64,000 nucleotides of DNA from Plectonema cf. radiosum LEGE 06105 (GTDB lineage Bacteria > Cyanobacteriota > Cyanobacteriia > Cyanobacteriales > Nostocaceae): positions 62,001-126,000 of the forward strand of contig NZ_JADEWL010000001.1 of the NCBI RefSeq assembly GCF_015207665.1, written 5' to 3'. The translations under genes and the position numbers were made by a program. The notes under the pieces are model-generated. The model was not told where the DNA came from. It made no database searches and worked only from the letters and a program-made list of their open reading frames with translations. Of the stretch, positions 56,774 through 64,000 are shown in pieces (position 1 is the first letter of the stretch; each line of letters starts with the position of its first letter).

Positions 56774-57934
56774 TTAACTATTAACTGTTAAAGCTTGTAA
56801 AGCATCTTTTACTCTTTGATTGCGAATTTCACCGTTATGGGTAACGCAAGCAGCGTCTACAATATCGTCGGTAAAATCAAGATGCAAAGCTTTATCTTTC
56901 ACTAGTAAATTCATCAGTGAAACTAAATTTTTTGAATACAATTGACTAGCGTGAACTGGTACTGATGAAGGTAAGTTAATCGGACCAATAATTGTCACAC
57001 CGTTTTTCACTACATTACCACCAGGTTCGGTATAAGCTGCATTTCCACCTTGATTTGCTGCTAAATCGACAATTACTGCACCGGGTTTCATTTGGGCAAT
57101 CATTTCTTCTGTTACTAATCGAGGTGCTTTTCTACCCGGTACTTGAGCAGTTGTAATTACTACATCAGCATTTTTTACTCGCTCGGTAACGGCTTCTTGA
57201 GTACGCTTTTTGCTTTCTTCAGAAATTTCTTTAGCGTAACCCCCTGCGGTGGCTGTTTCTTCATCTAACTTAACTTCGACAAATTTTGCTCCCAAACTTT
57301 GCACTTCTTCTTTCACAGCGGGACGAATATCAAAAGCTTCTACCACCGCTCCCAAACGTCTTGCAGTTGCGATCGCCTGTAAACCAGCGACACCCGCGCC
57401 CATGACGAACACTTTCGCAGGAGCAATGGTACCGGCTGCTGTTGTCAACATCGGGAAATATTTTGGTAACGCTTCCGCAGCGATTAATACCGCTTTATAA
57501 CCCGCAATGGAAGCTTGGGAAGATAAAGCATCCATACTTTGCGCTCTGGTGCTGCGGGGAATCATTTCTACGCTCAAAGCAGTTACTTTACGCTGTGCTA
57601 GTTGCTCAATCAGGGATGGATTTGCTAAAGGATTGAGAAACCCCATTAATACGCTTCCTTCCTTCAATAAATCAACTTCGGAACTGCCATCTTCTCGTTG
57701 TTGCGGAGGACTTACTTTGAGTAGGATATCTGCTTCACCCCACAAAGAAACAGTATCAGAAATAATTGTTGCTCCAGCTGTTTCGTAATCAGAATCGTTA
57801 AATAATGCTTTTTCACCAGCACCCGCTTCTATCCATACCTCGAAACCTTGTTTAACCAACTTTGAAACAACATCTGGAATTAATGCTACACGACGCTCGC
57901 TAGCTTCTATTTCCTTCGCAACTGCGATTCTCAT
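56774..57934 (-). CDS. pntA1: NAD(P) transhydrogenase subunit alpha 1 (NAD-binding)
   Basis: 386 residues, soluble domain I related to alanine dehydrogenase. The start MRIAVAKEIEASERRVALIPDVV, the nucleotide fold VFVMGAGVAGLQAIATARRLGA and the GYAKEIS mobile loop are typical. First gene of the pntA1-pntA2-pntB operon, so the operon promoter should be upstream of 57934. Confidence 0.95.
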   Translation of the reverse strand: MRIAVAKEIEASERRVALIPDVVSKLVKQGFEVWIEAGAGEKALFNDSDYETAGATIISDTVSLWGEADILLKVSPPQQREDGSSEVDLLKEGSVLMGFLNPLANPSLIEQLAQRKVTALSVEMIPRSTRAQSMDALSSQASIAGYKAVLIAAEALPKYFPMLTTAAGTIAPAKVFVMGAGVAGLQAIATARRLGAVVEAFDIRPAVKEEVQSLGAKFVEVKLDEETATAGGYAKEISEESKKRTQEAVTERVKNADVVITTAQVPGRKAPRLVTEEMIAQMKPGAVIVDLAANQGGNAAYTEPGGNVVKNGVTIIGPINLPSSVPVHASQLYSKNLVSLMNLLVKDKALHLDFTDDIVDAACVTHNGEIRNQRVKDALQALTVNS

Positions 57935-58821
57935 GAATTCTCCTAATTAATCGTTAGTTATTTTTTTAGAACAAGTGAAAATATCTTTGAGTAAGGCATA
58001 GCTAATATTAACAGTAGGCTTTGATCTGTAAAGCCGCTTAGTTAAAATTTTCGACCCTAGAAGACTGCTAACAAAACTAAATTATGGTTCATCCTAAGTC
58101 GATTTCCCAACTTTTCGACCCGATTTTTCACTTTTTTTCGGGATTGAGCATGACTCGAAACCAATTTTACTTGCTTACATAATTAAATTGTCGTTCCTCA
58201 TATTAATATCTATAAATTCGTCAAATTTTCATAATTCAATCATCATTGAATTTCACTTTTAGGTGCCTATAACTTTGAGGGTAATAACAAGCAAATAAGC
58301 AGCAAATTAATTCCATTAAATAAAACTTATCCTTTTGAAGATAGCGTAATTTAGTTGATGATTGTCCGATTTAATATTTCAAGTTTTTTAACAAAATACT
58401 TCATTATTGAAACAGTTCTATACATTTGTAAACACTATCAAATTTTGATTACATTCCATGAATCGAAAGCTTTAATTAATTTCCTGGCATGAAAAATTAT
58501 GCATTTGGTAAAAGGGTCTAAATACTTATTTAGGACTTATTTAGGTATATAGCAATCCCAAATCATATATGAGAATTTAGATCCCTGACTTCTTCAAGAA
58601 GTCGGGGATCTGAACACTGTGTCAGCCTCATTAATAAGAATAATTATTTAGTACCTCAAAATAAACATTAATCCAGGGAAAATTTACATATTTATACGTA
58701 TAAAGACACTTTTTGTAAGTAACTTACGTCCAAGATTTAGGATTCAGTAGTAAAGTTTTAGTTACGAGCGTTAAATTCGTATTGTCTTCATACACCAATT
58801 TCTGCCAGAGGAGTGATTATT
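57935..58821. other. Divergent intergenic region between pntA1 and the DUF2808 gene
   Basis: 887 bp, AT-rich, holding both promoters. The only clear structure is the hairpin at 58579-58611. No gene or RNA was recognised. Confidence 0.45.
58579..58611. repeat. Near-perfect inverted repeat
   Basis: agatccctgacttctt followed by c and aagaagtcggggatct: a 16-bp stem with one G-T wobble and almost no loop. It shares the gacttctt core with the dispersed hairpin family but not its arms. No T tract follows, and the nearest gene starts 210 bp away. Confidence 0.75.
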
Positions 58822-59349
58822 ATGCGACGTTTACTTTCTGCTGTAGCCGTAACTGGCTTTTTGCTTGCAGGAATGCCAGCAGCCATCACCTACGCCCAAG
58901 GTTTACCAGGATTAACTTTGTTTAGCGGTGTCAAGAGCGAAAATCAGTTATCATACCGATTAGACTTTGGCGGGCAAAGAAACGACTGGGATAGATACCG
59001 TTTAAGAGTTCCCGGCAAAAAATTAAATATGGCGGTTGAAAAGTTTGTCATTGCTTATCCAGATTACTACACTGGAGAATTTGATACCAAAAAAATAGAA
59101 ATCCAAGTCGGAGGAAAGAAAGGAAAAACAGTTGCAGTTTCCGAAGTCAAATGGGATAAAGCAGGTAAAGTAATTGAAATTTATCCTAAAGAACCCATTC
59201 CGGCAGGAAAAAGCGTCGAGTTGATTTTATCAAACGTCGAAAACCCAGACTTTCCCGGAACCTTTTACTTCAACTTATTAGTTCAATCTCCTGGTGATAA
59301 AACAGCGTTAACTCGCTATGTAGGAACTTGGATTATCGGTATTAATTAG
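58822..59349 (+). CDS. DUF2808 family exported protein
   Basis: 175 residues from the ATG at 58822, which has agaggag 9-15 bases upstream; a GTG at 58813 would start on the ribosome binding site itself and is rejected. Signal peptide MRRLLSAVAVTGFLLAGMPAAITYAQG. The mature protein is beta-rich (YRLDFGGQRNDWDRYRLRVPG, EKFVIAYPDYYTGEFD, ENPDFPGTFYFNLLV), the DUF2808 pattern common in cyanobacteria. Function unknown, periplasmic or secreted. The heptamer STRR starts at its stop codon. Confidence 0.88.
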   Translation: MRRLLSAVAVTGFLLAGMPAAITYAQGLPGLTLFSGVKSENQLSYRLDFGGQRNDWDRYRLRVPGKKLNMAVEKFVIAYPDYYTGEFDTKKIEIQVGGKKGKTVAVSEVKWDKAGKVIEIYPKEPIPAGKSVELILSNVENPDFPGTFYFNLLVQSPGDKTALTRYVGTWIIGIN

Positions 59350-59419
59350 GAGTTAGGAGTTTTGAGTTTTGAGTTTTGAGTTTTGAGTTAGGAGTTTTGA
59401 GTTAGGAGTTTTGAGTTAA
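59347..59419. repeat. Heptamer STRR (gagtttt/ggagtta)
   Basis: About ten 7-bp units mixing gagtttt and ggagtta/ggagttt, beginning at the TAG of the preceding gene. Confidence 0.8.
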
Positions 59420-59682
59420 ATTGTCTTGCCGTTTCTCTATCTCCTTTTTCAGGCTTTGTTGGGTTGTGCCTCCGGCACACCTACGGTGAACATTATGTCC
59501 TAACGAAGACGCTGCGAAAACCGTTCTACCCAAACTAAAATTAATTATCTTTAATCGAGCGTATTGAGATGCGATCGCCCTCAAATCTAATCAATGGCGA
59601 TCAAAAATTACTTGTAAAGTATCACACTCTGAAGCCAAAATGGGTATTACTGATTTTTTACCCTTGAGCTAAAAACTGCTGC

Positions 59683-59919
59683 ATGAGTGTCAACAATATT
59701 CTCCAATACGAATCAAATATCTGGGCAACTGCCGATTTGCTCAGGGGAAGCGGCATCAAGGAGTCGGAATGGCCCTCCTATATGATGCCGTTTTTTGCGT
59801 TGGTGATGATTGAAAGCCGCTTGGTAAGGATGTTTGATGAATTAAAGATGGAGATTGGCGAAGCAGCATTAGGGGCGATCGCCAACTACCTAGACACCAA
59901 AACCACCCAAATTGACTAA
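59683..59919 (+). pseudogene. 5' fragment of a type I restriction-modification methylase (hsdM remnant)
   Basis: 78 residues (ILQYESNIWATADLLRGSGI, KESEWPSYMMPFFALVMIE and SRLVRMFDELK). They look like the N-terminal helical domain of HsdM-type N6-adenine methylases, which are normally several hundred residues long. The catalytic NPPY region is missing. The frame ends at 59917, exactly where the antisense PIN toxin gene begins its unique sequence. The locus thus looks like an hsdM gene truncated by insertion or deletion, with an hsdR fragment at 61552. Confidence 0.65.
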
Positions 59920-60331
59920 TCATTGCTAGAAAACTTTGATAATTCAGAATTACGGTGCCTTCAAAACTATCTAAAATCAATAAATCTTCATCACCTGTAA
60001 TCAAATAATCTGCTTGACTATCCTTAGCTAATGCTAAAAGATAATTATCTTTGACATCACGACAAAGTAACACGCTTGATTTAATCTCTACAACTAACCC
60101 AATTGACTCTAAGAAGATAATTAAATCTATGACTTTTTCCGGTGAAAAATACTTTTGCAGTTTTGGTTTTTGAGTAACAATAGTAATTTCATCAAGAAGC
60201 TGTTGTGAGAATACAGGTTGAATCGTCCCTTCAACTAAAAGTGATTTCAAACTAGCAAGCTGTTTACCAATCAAGAAGCTAATCCAGAGATTAGTATCGA
60301 TGATAGCCTTAATCGGCTTGTTGTCTGGCAT
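59756..60331 (-). CDS. PIN-domain toxin (VapC-like) with extended C-terminus
   Basis: 191 residues. The PIN ribonuclease core spans about residues 1-138: IIDTNLWISFL (Asp), LLDEITIVTQKPK (Glu), CRDVKDNYLLALAKDSQADYLITGDEDLL (Asp triad). Family members end there. The last 53 residues (SQFGWFWCLGSWRSPLML onwards) are coded by the antisense strand of the hsdM fragment. They look like accidental read-through after the junction near 59917. The start overlaps the antitoxin end by 23 bases, as expected for a coupled TA pair. Confidence 0.8.
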   Translation of the reverse strand: MPDNKPIKAIIDTNLWISFLIGKQLASLKSLLVEGTIQPVFSQQLLDEITIVTQKPKLQKYFSPEKVIDLIIFLESIGLVVEIKSSVLLCRDVKDNYLLALAKDSQADYLITGDEDLLILDSFEGTVILNYQSFLAMISQFGWFWCLGSWRSPLMLLRQSPSLIHQTSLPSGFQSSPTQKTASYRRAIPTP

Positions 60332-60545
60332 AGAGTTCAGCCCTTACAGTCTCAACCTCCTGACTAATAGTCTCTAAGGAAATTTCGTCAGTTTGAAAAC
60401 TTTCGAGTAGTTCAGTGATAGTGTGTTCTCGAATATCTTTTTCAAGTTCCTGACTCAGCCTCAACTTTTCCGTATCAGGTAATTGTTTAACAAGTGTTAG
60501 AATTTGCTCAAAGTTTAAGGACAGTTGGTAAGTTTTAGGAGTCAT
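60309..60545 (-). CDS. Antitoxin partner of the PIN toxin
   Basis: 78 residues. Helical and charged (LNFEQILTLVKQLPDTEKLRLSQELEKDI), a pattern common in small antitoxins paired with PIN toxins in cyanobacteria. The C-terminal half (EISLETISQEVETVRAELYARQ) would be the toxin-neutralising part. It precedes and overlaps the toxin gene. The exact antitoxin family is not certain. Confidence 0.75.
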   Translation of the reverse strand: MTPKTYQLSLNFEQILTLVKQLPDTEKLRLSQELEKDIREHTITELLESFQTDEISLETISQEVETVRAELYARQQAD

Positions 60546-60824
60546 AGAATTTATTATTCTTGATTTTTCTAGTACTAGTTTTCTTTTGCAGTGATGCCTT
60601 CCGCACCCAAACGATAAACCTACGGTTAGCTAACGCGATAAGCGAACTGTCTCAATTTCACGGATTAATTGTTGAGGGTCATTTTGAAATTATCCTCATT
60701 TCTATAAGTACATTAAATGATAACTGATAGAAAGGTTCGGCTTTGCTGTTTGCCTAACTATTTACATGAACGTATTAGCGCCGCAAAACCCTAATTAATG
60801 ATGTCATCACCGGAAAAATTAGGA

Positions 60825-61250
60825 TTACTGAGCATCAATAACATTTAAAAAATCTTCAGCAGTGATCATCGGGCAAGAAAAATTATCCTTCAAGTTGAGT
60901 AAATCGCGATCGCCTGTCACCAGATAATCCGCCTTCCCAACCACAGCCAGAAGTAAAAAAGGCACATCAAATGGATCGCGACATTCAGGAATTATAGGCA
61001 ACACATCAGGTATCGCCACAGCCTCACAAAAAAGTATGTAATCCGATAATAAATCTTCTTGCTCAATTGGCGTGAGTTGAAACTTTGGATAAGCCAGCAC
61101 TCGGATTAACTCAGTTGTTGTCGCTTTAGAAACCAGGGGAGTGAAGCGATCATCCTGCCATGCCAAACGAATCCTGGATATTCTGCCCCCAAAAATCAGC
61201 GCAGAGACTATGATGTTTGTATCAATTACAACCCGTAAATCAACCGTCAT
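60825..61250 (-). CDS. PIN-domain toxin, second module
   Basis: 141 residues from the ATG at 61250, which overlaps the antitoxin stop as atga. Residues carry VVIDTNIIVSALIFGG, a conserved Glu in TTTELIRVLAYPKF, and CRDPFDVPFLLLAVVGKADYLVTGDRDLL. All four acidic PIN positions are present, so it is probably an active ribonuclease, normally of tRNA or other RNA targets. An upstream in-frame ATG at 61265 is less likely because the overlap start fits a coupled pair. Confidence 0.85.
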   Translation of the reverse strand: MTVDLRVVIDTNIIVSALIFGGRISRIRLAWQDDRFTPLVSKATTTELIRVLAYPKFQLTPIEQEDLLSDYILFCEAVAIPDVLPIIPECRDPFDVPFLLLAVVGKADYLVTGDRDLLNLKDNFSCPMITAEDFLNVIDAQ

Positions 61251-61468
61251 GACTGACGCGCCCAAGCCACTGCATCAGCCACATCCTGCTCACTCAGCCC
61301 CAAATCTGCCAGCTTCGCCCGCACCGCATCCGCTCGCTGAATTTTTACAGGAGTCAGAATAATTTGCCCATTTTCTACCTTTACCTCAAAATACTCAGCC
61401 TCCCCGATTTCACGGGTAATACTTTTAGGCAACGTTAGTTGATTCTTAGAAGTTAACTTGGCGAGCAT
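61247..61468 (-). CDS. AbrB/MazE-type antitoxin
   Basis: 73 residues with an N-terminal swapped-hairpin DNA-binding pattern (MLAKLTSKNQLTLPKSITREIG), VKVENGQIILTPV, then a C-terminal helical tail that would bind the PIN toxin. Translationally coupled to the toxin by a four-base overlap. The cat at 61466-61468 is followed upstream by ggaggc on the coding strand (revcomp of gcctcc), a good ribosome binding site. Confidence 0.85.
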   Translation of the reverse strand: MLAKLTSKNQLTLPKSITREIGEAEYFEVKVENGQIILTPVKIQRADAVRAKLADLGLSEQDVADAVAWARQS

Positions 61469-61551
61469 GACAAGCCTCCTAGCCTTTACCAGATAATGTA
61501 AGGATTCCTTACTTTATTGTATACGTATTCCCTTACAAATAGTAATCAGAT

Positions 61552-61860
61552 ATGAGCGAACTGCACTTACAAGATAAGTTCCTAATGCCATTTTTTCGCC
61601 AAGAATTGGACTACCAAGAAGTAAAAGCTAATACCATCACCAGTTCGCTGCTCATCGAAGAAGATTTACAAACTTTTATTTCTACTACTGAACTCAATCA
61701 AAAATCCTACGAAATTCTCCTCAAAAAATATCACAACAACACCCGAAAACTGTTAGCTGAACTAATCGAATTAATCCAATGACGCATCGCCAGCAGCCGC
61801 AACATGGCGTTGTTTATTAATACAAATATGTACGAAATTGTGACGAGGGTAAACGGTTGA
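61552..61860 (+). pseudogene. 5' fragment of type I restriction subunit R (hsdR remnant)
   Basis: The start (MSELHLQDKFLMPFFRQEL, QEVKANTITSSLLIEEDLQ) resembles the N-terminal region of HsdR. It ends at a TGA (61780-61782) after LAELIELIQ. The same frame then continues with RIASSRNMALFINTN, which is the natural continuation in the family, to another TGA at 61858. So a nonsense change plus loss of the rest; the helicase and nuclease domains are absent. It partners the hsdM remnant at 59683. Confidence 0.7.
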
Positions 61861-62045
61861 TAGTTAAAATTAAATCAAATATTTCCGAAAACGAAATTTA
61901 TGATGACTTTGCCAAAATCTATCGTAAATATAAAGTTTTAAATCAGCAGCAAGTCGGAGATTATTTCTTCAAATAAACAACAGATTTGGTCAATAAATTG
62001 TGTGATGATTTTGAAATTACAGTACGTAAGGGATTGCCAAACTAA
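61860..62045 (+). pseudogene. Decayed open frame of unknown origin
   Basis: A frame without start codon reads IVKIKSNISENEIYDDFAKI and RKYKVLNQQQVGDYFFK, then TAA at 61974, then TTDLVNKLCDDFEITVRKGLPN and TAA. Protein-like composition with an internal stop suggests another gene remnant of the decayed restriction locus. The family is not recognised. Confidence 0.4.
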
Positions 62046-62147
62046 AAAAATTACCTGTTTTTTCCGCAAACTCTATTTAACTTTGATATATTTGATGGTA
62101 AAATTACAGATTGTAATTTTTTATTAAGTCGCCGGGAAGGAAAATTT

Positions 62148-62282
62148 ATGAAAAGAACATTAGGCGGCACTTGCCGTAAGAGAAAGAGAACATCTGGATT
62201 TCGTGCGAGAATGCGGACTCCGGATGGTAGAAACGTGATCCGAGCTAGAAGAAGCAAGGGTCGTCATCGCTTGAGCGTGTGA
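62148..62282 (+). CDS. rpmH: 50S ribosomal protein L34
   Basis: 44 residues, very basic: [20 protein letters not shown] then [20 protein letters not shown] and RLSV. Matches L34 throughout (the [17 protein letters not shown] block). It starts the conserved rpmH-rnpA cluster. ggaagg lies 8-13 bases before the ATG. Confidence 0.97.
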   Translation: MKRTLGGTCRKRKRTSGFRARMRTPDGRNVIRARRSKGRHRLSV

Positions 62283-62314
62283 GCATCAGGCTTGTGTAGG
62301 ATGGATATTTAGCT

Positions 62315-62737
62315 GTGGCTTTGCCTAAAGCAAATCGATTAAGGTCACGACACGATTTTAGGGCAGTTTTCCGGGAAGGAGTTCGCTTTCATGGGATGTA
62401 CATGACTTTAAGAGCATTACGACCATGTAATCAAAAATCGCCTTCTTCGGATACTTCCTATACAAATGAACAAGAACAAACACTGCAAACTGTTACTCCA
62501 CCACGAATCGGGATATCGATTAGTACCAAAGTGAGTAAAAAAGCCGTAGTTCGGAATCGGTTGAAACGGCAAATCGCCAGTGTTTTATATGAATTATTGC
62601 CTTTATTAGCTCCCGAATGGCGATTAGTGGTAGTAGTAAAACCAACAGCTGCACAACAAGAGTGCGGAAGCCAACAATTTCTGCAAGAATTAAAGCAGTT
62701 GTTGGTAAAAGCCGAGGTGATTAATGGGCATTCGTGA
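62315..62737 (+). CDS. rnpA: Ribonuclease P protein component
   Basis: 140 residues, GTG start (MALPKANRLRSRHDFRAVFREG), 32 bp after rpmH. Protein cofactor of RNase P for tRNA 5' maturation. The RNP motif is ISTKVSKKAVVRNRLKRQI near residue 68. A 20-residue insert (PCNQKSPSSDTSYTNEQEQ) lengthens the central region; inserts here are common in cyanobacteria. Confidence 0.95.
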   Translation: MALPKANRLRSRHDFRAVFREGVRFHGMYMTLRALRPCNQKSPSSDTSYTNEQEQTLQTVTPPRIGISISTKVSKKAVVRNRLKRQIASVLYELLPLLAPEWRLVVVVKPTAAQQECGSQQFLQELKQLLVKAEVINGHS

Positions 62738-63116
62738 AGAAGTTTATTATGAAGGTGGTCCTCATATTGGGGATTTAATTATAGGTATACTGATTGGTCT
62801 AACTATCGTAGGTTTACCTTTAGCTGTTGGTGCGATTGTGAGAGCTTTATGGCTACGCTACCGAATTAGCGACCGTCGTATATCTGTCACTGGTGGTTGG
62901 ATGGGTCGCGATCGCACGGACATAATTTACTCGGAAGTTGTCAAAATAGCGTCGGTTCCCCGTGGTGTTGGCTTATGGGGCGATATGGTGCTAACCCTCA
63001 GAGACGGTAGTCGCTTGGAATTAAGAGCGCTTCCTAAATTCCGGGAACTTGAAAGTTATATTTCGCAACAGGTAGCTACTAGAAATCCCAAGTTTGCCAA
63101 CGCACCGAAAAAGTAA
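62724..63116 (+). CDS. PH-domain (bPH2-like) membrane-associated protein
   Basis: 130 residues. It overlaps rnpA by 14 bases, so translation is coupled. A hydrophobic hairpin at residues 14-42 (IGDLIIGILIGLTIVGLPLA) precedes a bacterial PH domain (RYRISDRRISVTGGWMGRDRTDIIYSEV, GDMVLTLRDGSRLELRALP). This gene sits between rnpA and yidC in many cyanobacteria; a role in membrane protein insertion is a guess from context. Confidence 0.88.
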   Translation: MGIREEVYYEGGPHIGDLIIGILIGLTIVGLPLAVGAIVRALWLRYRISDRRISVTGGWMGRDRTDIIYSEVVKIASVPRGVGLWGDMVLTLRDGSRLELRALPKFRELESYISQQVATRNPKFANAPKK

Positions 63117-63266
63117 GTTCTCGAACAGCGAGATGCGTTTTCGTGGATTATAAAGGTGAATCAATTCAAAATACAAAATACAAATTTTAAAAATTGTTTT
63201 GAATTGTTTTGAATTGGTAATATCTTTATTTACAAAGCCGATCGCGCTATCGGTACATTGAAAAAT

Positions 63267-63304
63267 GTGCGGCTATCCGTAGGGTAGCTAGTCGCATTTT
63301 TCAT
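63267..63304 (+). terminator. Hairpin between the PH-domain gene and yidC
   Basis: Stem aaaaatgtgcggctatcc/gggtagctagtcgcattttt with a short loop and a T run at the end. It could be a terminator after the PH-domain gene or an attenuator upstream of yidC. Confidence 0.6.
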
Positions 63305-63363
63305 AGATATTTAGATAAATTAGATTCAGTTAAATTGCAGTCGCTCAGGTTGAATTCAAAATA

Positions 63364-64000
63364 ATGGATTTTGGTATTGGGTTCCTCTCGAACAATGTAA
63401 TGTTGCCAATCATAGACTTGTTCTATAGCATTGTGCCGAGTTATGGATTGGCGATTATTGCTTTAACATTAATCATCCGCTTCTCACTCTATCCTCTGAG
63501 TGCCGGATCGATACGCAATATGCGTGAGATGAAGATTGTACAGCCAGTAATGCAGAAGCGGATGGCAGAAGTCAAAGAAAAATATAAAGACGATCCGCAA
63601 AAGCAGCAAGAGGAGATGATGAATGCTCAAAAAGAATTCGGTAATCCCCTGGCTGGTTGCGCTCCCTTGCTTTTACAAATGCCGGTATTGCTCGCACTGT
63701 TTGCGACTTTGCGGGGTTCGCCTTTTGCTACTGCAAACTACAACGTAAATCTCCAGATTTTGCCTAGCGAACAAATTGAACGGATTCAACCAGCCGCATT
63801 TGCTACCAAGCCGCAAAGTATTTACGTTGATGAAGGCGATCGCATCAAAGTAGCGGCGATTCTTCCCGCAGGAAATAAGTTAGCTGTAGGAGAACACACC
63901 AAGATTCAATATCAGACGGTTGATGGTAAGCCGTTTGAGGATGTTTTAGCACAGCACCCCGAAACTGAGAAAAAAATCATTCCTCAGTGGAAAGTAACTA
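63364..64000 (+). CDS. yidC: Membrane protein insertase YidC/Oxa1 (3' end outside window)
   Basis: Open from the ATG at 63364 to the window end, 212 codons, no stop. Begins [20 protein letters not shown] then [20 protein letters not shown], as in cyanobacterial YidC. The cytosolic coiled region ([21 protein letters not shown]) and [20 protein letters not shown] follow. It inserts membrane and thylakoid proteins with or without Sec. The fourth gene of the rpmH-rnpA-PH-yidC cluster. Confidence 0.95.
   Translation, partial: MDFGIGFLSNNVMLPIIDLFYSIVPSYGLAIIALTLIIRFSLYPLSAGSIRNMREMKIVQPVMQKRMAEVKEKYKDDPQKQQEEMMNAQKEFGNPLAGCAPLLLQMPVLLALFATLRGSPFATANYNVNLQILPSEQIERIQPAAFATKPQSIYVDEGDRIKVAAILPAGNKLAVGEHTKIQYQTVDGKPFEDVLAQHPETEKKIIPQWKVT

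Noticed and set aside
58813-58821. GTG start for the DUF2808 protein
   Set aside because: It abuts the agaggag ribosome binding site, which is correctly spaced for the ATG at 58822.

Overview
The window reads as the chromosome of a filamentous, probably heterocystous cyanobacterium (Nostocales, Calothrix/Rivularia/Nostoc-like). Pointers are CP12, several families found only in cyanobacteria, PEP-CTERM proteins, abundant gcgatcgc (HIP1) octamers, heptanucleotide short tandem repeats (STRRs) after many stop codons, AT-rich spacers and a large CHAT-ATPase-WD40 protein. The genus is an inference; no rRNA or tRNA is present to fix it.

Layout. 0-17 kb: DedA, argG (-), two PEP-CTERM paralogues, a family 2 glycosyltransferase, rpsB-tsf, an acidic protein, recG, two conserved hypotheticals and a cation diffusion facilitator. 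17-36 kb: a REC-PAS-PAS-PAS histidine kinase whose receiver has Glu at the phosphorylation site, guaA (-), small cyanobacterial proteins, cp12 (-), a FIST sensor protein, a 1536-residue CHAT/STAND/WD40 protein, a polysaccharide deacetylase with LysM next to an unknown protein, a carotenoid oxygenase, a DUF3616 protein and a TPR gene that has lost its 5' end.

36.9-54.7 kb: a co-directional non-ribosomal peptide cluster. An FkbH-like glyceryl-loading enzyme with its own carrier domain is followed by NRPS 1 (dock-C-A-PCP-E), NRPS 2 (C-A-PCP, proline-like pocket), NRPS 3 (dock-C-A-PCP-reductase) and an MFS exporter. The domain order predicts a glyceryl-capped linear tripeptide (D-residue, proline-like residue, third residue) released by reduction as an aldehyde or alcohol. 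This resembles the spumigin/aeruginosin logic but starts from glycerate; chemistry and specificity are inferred. Dispersed repeats have entered the cluster: palindromes and heptamer repeats are read through in frame inside the NRPS genes, and a tandem array of MITE-like elements separates NRPS 1 from NRPS 2.

54.8-64 kb: the pntA1-pntA2-pntB transhydrogenase operon (-), a DUF2808 secreted protein, then a decayed type I restriction-modification locus (hsdM and hsdR 5' fragments) holding two PIN toxin-antitoxin modules, and finally the rpmH-rnpA-PH-domain-yidC cluster, with yidC cut by the window end.

Several repeat families cross the whole window: a hairpin element (agaagtcggg...cccgacttct, seven copies in both orientations), an 85-bp element (three copies), gtagagacg palindromes, MITE-like elements with cacatta-type termini, and heptamer STRRs. 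No CRISPR array, tRNA, rRNA or complete insertion sequence was seen.
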